A stretch of DNA of 13,165 nt from Candidatus Zhuqueibacterota bacterium 4484_87. Its GTDB lineage: Bacteria; Zhuqueibacterota; Zhuqueibacteria; Thermofontimicrobiales; Thermofontimicrobiaceae. Shown here piece by piece: positions 6,500 through 13,110 of the stretch. The notes under the pieces were generated by a model that ran no database searches, had not been told where the DNA came from, and saw nothing but the letters and a program-made list of their open reading frames with translations. A program made the position numbers and the translations under genes. Every line of letters begins with the position of its first letter. Position 1 is the stretch's first letter. Location: positions 1 through 13,165 of the forward strand of contig NATN01000030.1 in NCBI GenBank assembly GCA_002085355.1, read 5' to 3'.

Positions 6500-7870
6500 G
6501 TGTCTGAGCTTAAAAGCCGATACCAGATTTTAATCGTGGATGATGATAAGAACATCGCCAAGCTGATCGAGGATACATTAAAAGCGGAAAAGAAGTATGA
6601 CTTTACTTCGGTGACAAACGGCGAAGCCTGCTTGAAATACATTGCTGAACAAATGCCGGATTTGATCTTGTTGGACATTCAAATGCCCGGCATCGATGGT
6701 ATTGAAACGTTGCGCCGCATCAAGGAGTTGGATCCTCGAATTCCGGTGATCATGATTTCCGGATTAGACTCGCTCGAAAAAGCTGTGCAATCCATGAAAC
6801 TTGGCGCCTATGACTACATTGCAAAACCCTTCAAGGATAAAAATCGTTTAGCAGTGACAATCAGAAACGCGCTGATGACCAGAGACCTCCAGAACGAAAT
6901 CAAAGAATTGAAACAGAAATACGAATTCGAGAACATCATCGGCAAGAGTGGCGCCATGAAAGAGGTGTTCAAGTCGATGGAAAAGGCGATCAACAGTAAA
7001 ATCAGTGTGCTGATTTTAGGTGAAAGCGGAACCGGAAAGGAGCTTGTTGCGCGTGCTATCCATTATAATGACAAGGTTCGTGCGAACAAACCTTTTGTGG
7101 CGGTCAACTGTTCAGCGCTGCCGGAAACTTTGCTGGAAAGCGAACTGTTTGGTCATGAGAAGGGGGCATTCACCGGTGCAATGAGTCGCCGTATCGGCAA
7201 ATTCGAGCAGGCAAATGGCGGAACGATTTTTCTCGACGAGATAGGGCTCATGTCTCCGGCGACACAGGCGAAAGTTTTGCGTGTGCTGGAAGATAAAAAA
7301 TTTGAGCGCGTGGGTGGAAATGAACTTATAGAAGTGGATGTACGCGTAATTTCTGCAACAAATGCTAATCTCGAAGAAGCGATTAAAAAGAATGAATTCC
7401 GCGAAGATTTATACTACCGTTTGAACAAATACCCCATCAAGCTGCCACCGCTGCGCGATCGAAAAGAGGATATTCCGCTTCTGGCAGCGCACTTCATCCG
7501 AAAATATGTGGAACAAGAGGAAAAGGAGATCGAGGGTATTTCTCCGGAAGCACTGGAATTGCTGATGGCGTACAACTGGCCCGGTAATGTTCGAGAGCTG
7601 GAAAATGCCATCGAACGCGCAGTTGTGCTGGCAAATACTAAGGAAATCATGAGTAAAGATTTACCCGCGGCGGTTCGTTCCATCGGGGAAAGAAAAATTT
7701 ACGAATCCGATGAAACCCTTGCAAGCTGGATTGAACGTCTCGAAGAACAGGCATTGCGCCAGGCGCTGTTAGAAAATGAGGGTAATATTTCCAAAACCGC
7801 CAAAAAGTTGGGTATCGGTCGTGCGACCATTTATCGAAAAGCGAAGAAATATGGTTTGCCGATAAATTAG
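6500..7870 (+). CDS. NtrC-family sigma-54-dependent response regulator
   Basis: 456 residues with the classic three-part layout. Receiver domain at about 8-125: acidic DDD at 14-16, phospho-acceptor Asp59 in LLDIQMPG, Ser87, and Lys109 in AKPF. AAA+ sigma-54 interaction domain at about 145-370: Walker A GESGTGKE (174-181), the GAFTGA loop that contacts sigma-54 (222-227), Walker B GGTIFLDEIG (240-249) and REDLYYRLN (301-309). C-terminal FIS-type helix-turn-helix at about 420-450 (GNISKTAKKLGIGRATIYRK). It should activate sigma-54 promoters after phosphorylation by a histidine kinase. GTG start at 6500 with AGGAG six bases upstream. It has its own promoter and terminator and no adjacent kinase, so it is an orphan here, and its targets cannot be named. 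Confidence 0.96.
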   Translation: MSELKSRYQILIVDDDKNIAKLIEDTLKAEKKYDFTSVTNGEACLKYIAEQMPDLILLDIQMPGIDGIETLRRIKELDPRIPVIMISGLDSLEKAVQSMKLGAYDYIAKPFKDKNRLAVTIRNALMTRDLQNEIKELKQKYEFENIIGKSGAMKEVFKSMEKAINSKISVLILGESGTGKELVARAIHYNDKVRANKPFVAVNCSALPETLLESELFGHEKGAFTGAMSRRIGKFEQANGGTIFLDEIGLMSPATQAKVLRVLEDKKFERVGGNELIEVDVRVISATNANLEEAIKKNEFREDLYYRLNKYPIKLPPLRDRKEDIPLLAAHFIRKYVEQEEKEIEGISPEALELLMAYNWPGNVRELENAIERAVVLANTKEIMSKDLPAAVRSIGERKIYESDETLASWIERLEEQALRQALLENEGNISKTAKKLGIGRATIYRKAKKYGLPIN

Positions 7871-7907
7871 CACATTTTAAAAATACAATTTTTACTTAGA
7901 CAATCAC

Positions 7908-7941
7908 CGGTTGCTCTTTTTTGTGGGCAGCCGTTTTTTTT
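7908..7941 (+). terminator. Intrinsic terminator after the response regulator gene
   Basis: CGGTTGC (7908-7914) pairs with GCAGCCG (7927-7933) over seven base pairs with one G-U, around a 12-base loop, followed directly by eight T residues. It lies about 38 bases after the stop codon. Confidence 0.88.
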
Positions 7942-8272
7942 GTCTTTTCCCACAATATTTCTTCAACTTTCCCGAAAAAGGAACAAGATTTGCAAATATT
8001 ATTGCTATAACTGATCTTCTATAGAAAAACTGCTTGCCCCAGTTTGGCAATTGCTTAAAAATCTCGCTTATTCTCTGGAAAAATACATTGTTTCGCTATC
8101 CTGCGGATACCAGCATCAGGATAATGCCGTATTCTGCCATTGTACGATAGTGATACATCTGTATCACGTATAAACAGAATAAATAATATGTTGTTTAGAA
8201 TGATATATTCTTTATATTGAAAATAAAGAAGTTATTTAAATATTAGTAGGATAACATCATTAATTTTAATGG
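7942..8272. other. Long intergenic region upstream of the 8343 module
   Basis: About 330 bases between the response regulator terminator and the promoter of the next gene. It becomes strongly AT-rich after 8165. The clearest structure is a perfect palindrome at 8150-8167. I see no open reading frame with a ribosome binding site, no tRNA and no sigma-54 -24/-12 element (no GG-N10-GC in a matching context). Confidence 0.5.
8150..8167. promoter_or_regulatory. Palindromic candidate operator
   Basis: Perfect 8-base arms GTGATACA (8150-8157) and TGTATCAC (8160-8167) with a two-base centre. The size and symmetry fit a dimeric helix-turn-helix repressor site. It lies about 106 bases upstream of the predicted -10 of the module, so upstream activation or looping is more likely than simple blocking. 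The binding protein is unknown. Confidence 0.4.
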
Positions 8273-8278
8273 TATAAT
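8251..8278 (+). promoter_or_regulatory. Extended -10 promoter of the 8343 module
   Basis: A perfect TATAAT at 8273-8278 is preceded by TGG (extended -10, TGN). A weak -35, ATAACA (8251-8256), lies 16 bases upstream. The predicted transcript starts near 8285, about 58 bases before the ATG. Confidence 0.6.
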
Positions 8279-8342
8279 AATTGCTAACTAATCGATTAAT
8301 AAATAAGCTAAAAATATCAAACGTTTTAATCAAAAAAATGGC

Positions 8343-9440
8343 ATGGGGCTTGTGAAACTATTCCCTCTCATCAAGGATATTTGCAACGGTACGTACACTC
8401 CAATGCAATTGACGGAGTTCATTAACATTTCCCAGAGAATTGCGGTCAGCTATTTGAAGTATCTGGAGATTAATGGCAGGAATATTCGTCCGCGATATCA
8501 AGAGACTACAAATGAACTGGAAAATGTCGCTATTGATTGTATTGCGAGTCTTTTCATGCGGAATGAAACGGGGGAGTTTGTACAACTGACACGCTATTTT
8601 GGCAATGTTGTCGATAGTCCCGAACCGCCGACAGAACCACTGCTTGCCAATATGCTTCGTCGTTTGATTGTAAAAAAAACGAAGCAAGAATTATCGCGAA
8701 TTTTCAAGGAACGCGACCCCGAGGGCGCAAAAATAATCCGCAATATCAAGGTCGCTATTCGGAACTCCCAAAAGTTTTCTTCTATCAAAGAAATGGGCAG
8801 GGATTTTGTCTATTTTGATCCTGATTATGCTGAGAATCAGACCAGTGCCGTGGATATGGGCGATATTTCATTGTCCGTGCCATTGCCAAAGGATTTAAAG
8901 AAAAAGACAATCCCTGAAAAAGAATTATTTCATTATTTTTTGGAAAAATATCAGCCCACCGATTCTGTTTCAGCGATGCTGGAAAAAATTATGGATATCG
9001 TTGCCAGCCTGCCGCAATATCACAATTATTTAGCTGTCGACCTCATCGCGGGTATCATTCGCGAAGTCACTTTCCAACATGCTTATGAGCGTCTTTCCAA
9101 CGACATTGATCGTTCAAATCCTCTTGACGATATTCAGAACAAAGAAATTGAGAAAATCAATAGCCATGTCATCCGCAATATGCAACGCAAGATCCATTCT
9201 CAATATTTGCAAAAGAATAAGATTTCCCAGGAAAAGGCTGATATTTATTGTCGGGCTATCAGCGATTTTGTACATGAATTAACGCGGGATAAGGCAACTG
9301 ATTCAAATTATCAATATCTGAAAAGATATATTCCCAATCTCACGCAAAAGTCTTATCGGGAAAATGAGCGGTCAATATTCGAGTATCTGATTAAGCTTAC
9401 TAAGAAATCTTTGCGAAAAAGATTGAAGGAATTATTATAA
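8343..9440 (+). CDS. Uncharacterised helical protein; possible divergent sigma-70-related protein
   Basis: 365 residues, no recognised domain, no signal peptide or membrane segment, and predicted to be almost wholly helical and charged. The N-terminal third (about 20-150) has the order of hydrophobic helices seen in sigma region 2: a first helix (LTEFINISQRIAVSYLKYL), then VAIDCIASLF, TGEFVQLTRYF and LRRLIVKKTKQELSRIF. The last about 30 residues are a basic amphipathic helix (SIFEYLIKLTKKSLRKRL). This likeness is weak. It is suggested mainly by the neighbour, a ZAS anti-sigma-like protein, since sigma and anti-sigma genes are commonly paired. The start is uncertain: ATG 8343 has no Shine-Dalgarno motif, and GTG 8352 is an alternative. 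First gene of a three-gene module driven by the 8273 promoter. Real coding is likely from length and codon pattern; function is unknown. Confidence 0.72.
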   Translation: MGLVKLFPLIKDICNGTYTPMQLTEFINISQRIAVSYLKYLEINGRNIRPRYQETTNELENVAIDCIASLFMRNETGEFVQLTRYFGNVVDSPEPPTEPLLANMLRRLIVKKTKQELSRIFKERDPEGAKIIRNIKVAIRNSQKFSSIKEMGRDFVYFDPDYAENQTSAVDMGDISLSVPLPKDLKKKTIPEKELFHYFLEKYQPTDSVSAMLEKIMDIVASLPQYHNYLAVDLIAGIIREVTFQHAYERLSNDIDRSNPLDDIQNKEIEKINSHVIRNMQRKIHSQYLQKNKISQEKADIYCRAISDFVHELTRDKATDSNYQYLKRYIPNLTQKSYRENERSIFEYLIKLTKKSLRKRLKELL

Positions 9441-9640
9441 TTTTCCGTAAAATTGGAGGCTTGTCTGTATATAAAACAATAAAAAAGACAGCTAAATAAA
9501 TTAAGTCAATTCAAAAATTGGACTTATGCATTTCGGAAGGATGAACATCCATTTTGATTTGCAGCAATGCATCATGCACTGGCATCTTGCATAAGTCCTC
9601 TTTTGAAAAATTGGACAAAAGTCCACCAAGACAGCCTCCT
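9439..9640 (+). ncRNA. Candidate structured leader RNA upstream of the zinc-finger gene
   Basis: This 200-base gap holds several inverted repeats that compete with one another. Outer pairing: 9455-9466 with 9629-9639, 11 pairs and one bulged T. Alternative for the same 5' strand: 9459-9466 with 9486-9492. Middle: 9502-9511 with 9516-9526 (one bulged G). Large arm: GGACTTATGCA (9520-9530) with TGCATAAGTCC (9588-9598). Small hairpins: GGATG/CATCC at 9539-9550 and TGGAC/GTCCA at 9612-9625. The outer pairing would bury the last bases before the start codon. This arrangement resembles a cis-regulatory RNA, but it does not match a riboswitch class I know, and the pairing is by eye. Confidence 0.35.
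9526..9594 (+). CDS. Possible short leader peptide ORF
   Basis: A 22-codon frame from ATG 9526 to TAA 9592-9594, with an internal ATG at 9541 (17 codons). It starts inside the left arm and stops inside the right arm of the 11-base inverted repeat, as in leader-peptide attenuation. It contains four His residues, but not in a run. No good ribosome binding site precedes ATG 9526, and GGAAGG abuts the ATG at 9541. It may be chance. Confidence 0.15.
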   Translation: MHFGRMNIHFDLQQCIMHWHLA

Positions 9641-10228
9641 ATGAAAAATAAAACACAACATCCGTGTCCTGAAGCGGACCTCATCGAGTTAGTTGTGACG
9701 AATCAGGTCATTGAGAAACAGGAGCGGGAAAGAATCGTTCGCCATGTGCAGCGTTGTCCTTCCTGCCGCATCATTTTCAATGAACTGTCTCGTTTTCATA
9801 CAATTTTCAATGATGAGTTGGAAACCCCTGTGTGTTCTCCTGTCTTTGATTTACTCAACTCCATTCATTTAAATGATGTTGAAATTTCCGGGATTTTGCT
9901 TAAACCTGTAGAACCATTGAACGGGCATAAGTCAATGGAATATTTTGCGGAAATTATAATTTCTTCAGAACACCAGGCTGTCCAAAAATTTCAGGATATT
10001 ACGCTTAATCGGGGAGAAATTTTTCTCCGCGCCGTGAGATCTCGTGAAAGTGGAGCAGCCACGCTCTATATGCTTTCACTGCACGAGCGGTTATACCGAA
10101 AAATTCGGCTGCAGATCGGATCAGAGGGGAAGCAATTTTACAGCGATGGAACAGGGAAAATCGATGTCGGAAAATTTGATTTGTCCGCCCTTGAGCACCA
10201 AATTGTTACAGTCCATCTCCAGGACTGA
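9641..10228 (+). CDS. Zinc-finger (ZAS/zf-HC2-like) putative anti-sigma factor
   Basis: 195 residues. The N-terminal 50 residues show the zinc-binding anti-sigma pattern: Cys9, then His35-x3-Cys39-x2-Cys42 in RHVQRCPSC, set in a helical context. ZAS domains bind and inhibit group IV sigma factors, often in response to redox change. No membrane segment follows, so it should be cytosolic. The remaining about 145 residues look mostly beta (FAEIIIS, GEIFLRAVRSRE, ATLYMLSLHERLYRKIRLQIG) and match no family I recognise. Start ATG 9641 fits the domain, although the bases before it are CCTCCT, the opposite of a Shine-Dalgarno motif. A TTG at 9554 would add 29 unconserved residues. It is the second gene of the module; the protein encoded at 8343 is its natural candidate partner. 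Confidence 0.72.
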   Translation: MKNKTQHPCPEADLIELVVTNQVIEKQERERIVRHVQRCPSCRIIFNELSRFHTIFNDELETPVCSPVFDLLNSIHLNDVEISGILLKPVEPLNGHKSMEYFAEIIISSEHQAVQKFQDITLNRGEIFLRAVRSRESGAATLYMLSLHERLYRKIRLQIGSEGKQFYSDGTGKIDVGKFDLSALEHQIVTVHLQD

Positions 10229-10314
10229 ACTCTTGCCATAGCCATCGCATGTTTTTATTTCAAAAAATCATTCAGGCATTTTTTTATCCAAATGGAAAAA
10301 TACATCTAAATGCT

Positions 10315-11445
10315 ATGAAAAATTTTCGTCTTTTTTTAGCGCTAATTTTTTTGATGGGGGTAATTCAGGCCACTCTTACGCCTGCTGCAACGATTCACAG
10401 CGAATTTGCAGCAAAGAGGCTTCACCTCGCAGACAAACTGCATCAATCGTTCCATTTATCAATCCAATTAAAAAAATACACGCACATCTGGATCATTTAT
10501 CGGCTTGATAAAGGGATCACTCCGGTCGAGAAAATTTTACCATTATTCACGTCAATAAAAAGAACTCGTTTGGTGGATATCTTATCAGATTCTACAAAAA
10601 GTCCCGAGTTAAACAACCGCCGGCGGATGGCATCACTTCCATTTGCAGGGATGATTGCTAATAATTCTGAATTAAAGGCAGATGATTGTTTCATTGCAAT
10701 AAAATATTTTCTACAATCCGGCAGGCCACGGTTGTTACAAATCGATCCGCTGACGCTTCATTCGTTTATCGATCAGCAAAATATCCCTTTATTCTGGTTG
10801 GGAACTGTTTCTGCAGAGAAAAGTTTTTCCTATTTGAAGCATCTTTTCAAGCAGGAACAGCACGAACAGTTGCAACGACAATTAGTGAGAGCGATGTCTT
10901 TTCATAATCAGCCTGCTAAATTCTATTCGTTTGCAAAGGATATTTTGAAAAATAAATTTTCTGAAAGAGTGAAAAGAGATGCAATTTTAGGATTGGGAAA
11001 TTATCCTGACAGCAGAAATCTCCGCCTGTTAGCTCTAATCAGCCAGAAATCGATTTCTCTTAAATTGAGAAAAATAGCCGTGCATGCCATCTCTCAAAAC
11101 AAAAACATTAGCGCAAGACAGTTGCTTAAACATCTGGCAATCCGAGCGCGAAATTCAGAGATTCGCAAAGAAGCAATCTTTTGGCTCAGTCAGTTCAACG
11201 ATCGTGCTTCATTTAATACGTTGCTCACGATTTTGGAAAAATGCCAAAATAGCGAGATTAAAGAATACACGATTTTTGCCATTAGTCAGTCACCCGATGA
11301 GATGGGAAGACTTATTCTAAAGAAAATCGCAGAGCAAAATCCGGATCCGGAATTGCGTGAAACGGCGATTTACTGGATGGGGCAGACAGATGAACAAAAA
11401 AAGCTGGATTTTATGATCGAGTTTTTCAATTCAGTGCAAAATTGA
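10315..11445 (+). CDS. Exported HEAT-repeat protein
   Basis: 376 residues from ATG 10315. Residues 1-25 are a good Sec signal peptide (MKNFR, then a hydrophobic run, cleavage near TPAA), so the protein should lie in the periplasm or envelope. The middle (about 26-190) is unrecognised. About 195-370 is a run of five or six helical HEAT-like units of about 30 residues, with repeated patterns such as ERVKRDAILGLGNY, LKLRKIAVHAISQ, SEIRKEAIFWLSQF, SEIKEYTIFAISQ and PELRETAIYWMGQ. HEAT arrays are protein-binding scaffolds. An upstream in-frame ATG at 10249 would add 22 residues in front of the signal peptide. Neither start has a strong ribosome binding site; I chose 10315 for the signal. It is the last gene of the module, ended by a strong terminator. 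Confidence 0.75.
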   Translation: MKNFRLFLALIFLMGVIQATLTPAATIHSEFAAKRLHLADKLHQSFHLSIQLKKYTHIWIIYRLDKGITPVEKILPLFTSIKRTRLVDILSDSTKSPELNNRRRMASLPFAGMIANNSELKADDCFIAIKYFLQSGRPRLLQIDPLTLHSFIDQQNIPLFWLGTVSAEKSFSYLKHLFKQEQHEQLQRQLVRAMSFHNQPAKFYSFAKDILKNKFSERVKRDAILGLGNYPDSRNLRLLALISQKSISLKLRKIAVHAISQNKNISARQLLKHLAIRARNSEIRKEAIFWLSQFNDRASFNTLLTILEKCQNSEIKEYTIFAISQSPDEMGRLILKKIAEQNPDPELRETAIYWMGQTDEQKKLDFMIEFFNSVQN

Positions 11446-11446
11446 T

Positions 11447-11485
11447 AAAAAAAATCGAAGAGATAGCATCTCTCCGATTTTTTTT
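11447..11485. terminator. Bidirectional intrinsic terminator
   Basis: Bases 11447-11464 pair with 11468-11485 over 18 positions with a single A-C mismatch and a three-base loop, flanked by eight A residues on one side and eight T on the other. It therefore terminates the HEAT gene (plus) and the micro-protein/phosphomannomutase transcript (minus). Confidence 0.93.
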
Positions 11486-11509
11486 GAATATCTTCTTTCC
11501 TGTATTAGC

Positions 11510-11638
11510 TCAATCTTTTTTGCTCGCTTCACTTCCTTTTCCCTGCGCCATTTTTTGCTCTGCCGCCTTGATTTGCTGGGGTGAATAATTGAGCTGTTCT
11601 TTGTTCTTCAATATTTTTTTTGCTTTTCTTTTCCTCAT
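11510..11638 (-). CDS. Basic micro-protein, 42 residues, unknown function
   Basis: ATG at 11638 with GGAGG (in GGACGGAGGGC) eight bases upstream, the best ribosome binding site in the window after that of the neighbouring mutase, and a TGA stop at 11512-11510. The product is lysine- and glutamine-rich (begins MRKRKAKKILKNKEQ, ends GSEASKKD), with 14 Lys or Arg in 42 residues. It has no hydrophobic segment and is probably helical then disordered. It lies 22 bases after the phosphomannomutase stop on the same strand and just before the shared terminator, so it is most likely the second gene of that operon. Basic composition suggests nucleic-acid or ribosome contact, but no family is recognised. 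Annotation pipelines would usually miss it. Confidence 0.6.
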   Translation of the reverse strand: MRKRKAKKILKNKEQLNYSPQQIKAAEQKMAQGKGSEASKKD

Positions 11639-11660
11639 TTTTTTGCCCTCCGTCCTAATT

Positions 11661-13031
11661 TTAGAATTCACCATCTTCAAATTTAATCGCCGGATATTCG
11701 CGTAATTTGTCCTTGAAGATTTGTTTGATTTCTTCCAATCGTGCTTCGGTTTTGGCTTCGAATCTCAGTACCAACACCGGCTGCGTATTTGACGCTCGGA
11801 CAAGCCCCCAGCCGTCGCCGAATAAAACACGAGCGCCATCAATATCTACAACGTCGTATTCTTCTTTGAATGATTTCACCAGATCAGCAACGATATTGAA
11901 TTTTTCTTCATCGGCACATTCCACGCGGATTTCTGGAGTGCTTACAAAATTGGGAATCTCGTCAGCCAGCTGAGACAATTTTTTACCACTTTCGGCGACC
12001 ATTTTCATCAGCCTGCCCGAGGCATAAATGGCGTCGTCGTATCCGTAAAAATCGTCTCCGAAGAAAATATGTCCCGACATCTCACCGGCAAAAGGAGCCT
12101 TTTCTTCTTTCATTTTTGCTTTTAGCAACGAATGTCCGGTCTTCCACATCAACGGTTTACCGCCGTGGTTTTCGATGTATTCGGGAAGAGCTTGCGAACA
12201 TTTTACATCAAATACAATTGTCCCGCCGGGCACGTGCTGCAAAACATCGCGACTAAAAAGCGCGATCAAGCGGTCAGCATAGATAATGCGTCCTTTGTCG
12301 TCGATGGCGCCGATTCTGTCTGCGTCGCCATCGTATCCGATTCCCATGTCCGCGCCGTTATCCAGAACAGCTTTCTGCAAATCTACCACATATTTGGGCA
12401 CAGTCGGATCCGGCAAGTGATTAGGGAAAGTGCCGTCCGGTTCGCAGTACAGGCAGATCACTTCGCAGCCCAGATCGCGCCAGATTTCCGGTGCAATGAC
12501 TCCCGCAGTGCCGTTCCCCGCATCAATGACGATTTTCAGGGGTTTTTGCAGTTTTATTTTTGATTTTATCATCTCTTTGTACGCTGGCACGATATCGACG
12601 GATTCAAGAGAACCTTCGCCGGACAAAAATTCATTTTTTTCGATAATCGCACGTAATTTCTGTATTTCATCGCCGTAAATAGAGGCAATTCCTTCGCACA
12701 TTTTGAGTCCGTTGAATTCAATGGGATTGTGGCTTCCCGTTATCATAACGCCGCCGTGCGCATTGAGGTGCACAATGGAAAAATAGAGTCCCGGAGTGGG
12801 TACCTCTCCGATGTCAATTACATGTGCGCCTGTGGACATCAACCCACTAATGAAAGCCTTTTGAATACGCGGAGAAGAGAGGCGAACATCTCTACCGACA
12901 GAGAATTTTTTCAAGCCTTTTTTCCCCAGATATGTGCCGTACGCCTTGCCGATTAGTTCAATGTTTTCGTCTGTCAAATCTTTGTCCGCAATGCCTCTGA
13001 TATCGTACTGGCGAAAGATATTTGGATTCAT
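11661..13031 (-). CDS. Phosphomannomutase/phosphoglucomutase (alpha-D-phosphohexomutase family)
   Basis: 456 residues, the normal length of AlgC/ManB-type mutases, which interconvert hexose 6- and 1-phosphates to make precursors for nucleotide sugars. All four domains show their signatures: FRQYDIRG near the start (6-13), the phosphoserine loop TGSHNP (98-103, Ser100), the magnesium loop GYDGDADR (232-239, Asp234/236/238), the sugar-specificity segment GEMSGHIFF (316-324) and the C-terminal phosphate-binding RASNTQP (412-418). GEMSGH fits dual mannose/glucose activity. AAGGAGAG seven bases before the ATG is a strong ribosome binding site. Upstream on the minus strand, TATATAAAT near 13062-13054 could be a -10, without a clear -35. 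It is followed by the 42-residue micro-protein gene. The exact symbol (manB, algC or pgm) cannot be fixed from sequence. Confidence 0.95.
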   Translation of the reverse strand: MNPNIFRQYDIRGIADKDLTDENIELIGKAYGTYLGKKGLKKFSVGRDVRLSSPRIQKAFISGLMSTGAHVIDIGEVPTPGLYFSIVHLNAHGGVMITGSHNPIEFNGLKMCEGIASIYGDEIQKLRAIIEKNEFLSGEGSLESVDIVPAYKEMIKSKIKLQKPLKIVIDAGNGTAGVIAPEIWRDLGCEVICLYCEPDGTFPNHLPDPTVPKYVVDLQKAVLDNGADMGIGYDGDADRIGAIDDKGRIIYADRLIALFSRDVLQHVPGGTIVFDVKCSQALPEYIENHGGKPLMWKTGHSLLKAKMKEEKAPFAGEMSGHIFFGDDFYGYDDAIYASGRLMKMVAESGKKLSQLADEIPNFVSTPEIRVECADEEKFNIVADLVKSFKEEYDVVDIDGARVLFGDGWGLVRASNTQPVLVLRFEAKTEARLEEIKQIFKDKLREYPAIKFEDGEF

Positions 13032-13110
13032 TTTCGCTCTCCTTTTGCTTTTTATTTATATATGCGAATGACCAGTTAAAATTGAAATAAGACGCTAATC
13101 GATTGTTTTT

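Noticed and set aside
8055..8075. TTGGCA...TTGC-like string considered as a sigma-54 promoter upstream of the 8343 gene
   Set aside because: The GG and GC pairs are only about five bases apart; a -24/-12 promoter needs ten. The similar string at 9580-9590 fails for the same reason.
9554..9640. TTG start extending the zinc-finger protein by 29 residues
   Set aside because: The extension runs through the inverted-repeat leader, has no ribosome binding site, and the ZAS domain is complete from ATG 9641.
12132..12563. 143-codon plus-strand frame inside the phosphomannomutase gene
   Set aside because: Fully antisense to a gene with all four catalytic signatures; a shadow of its codon pattern.
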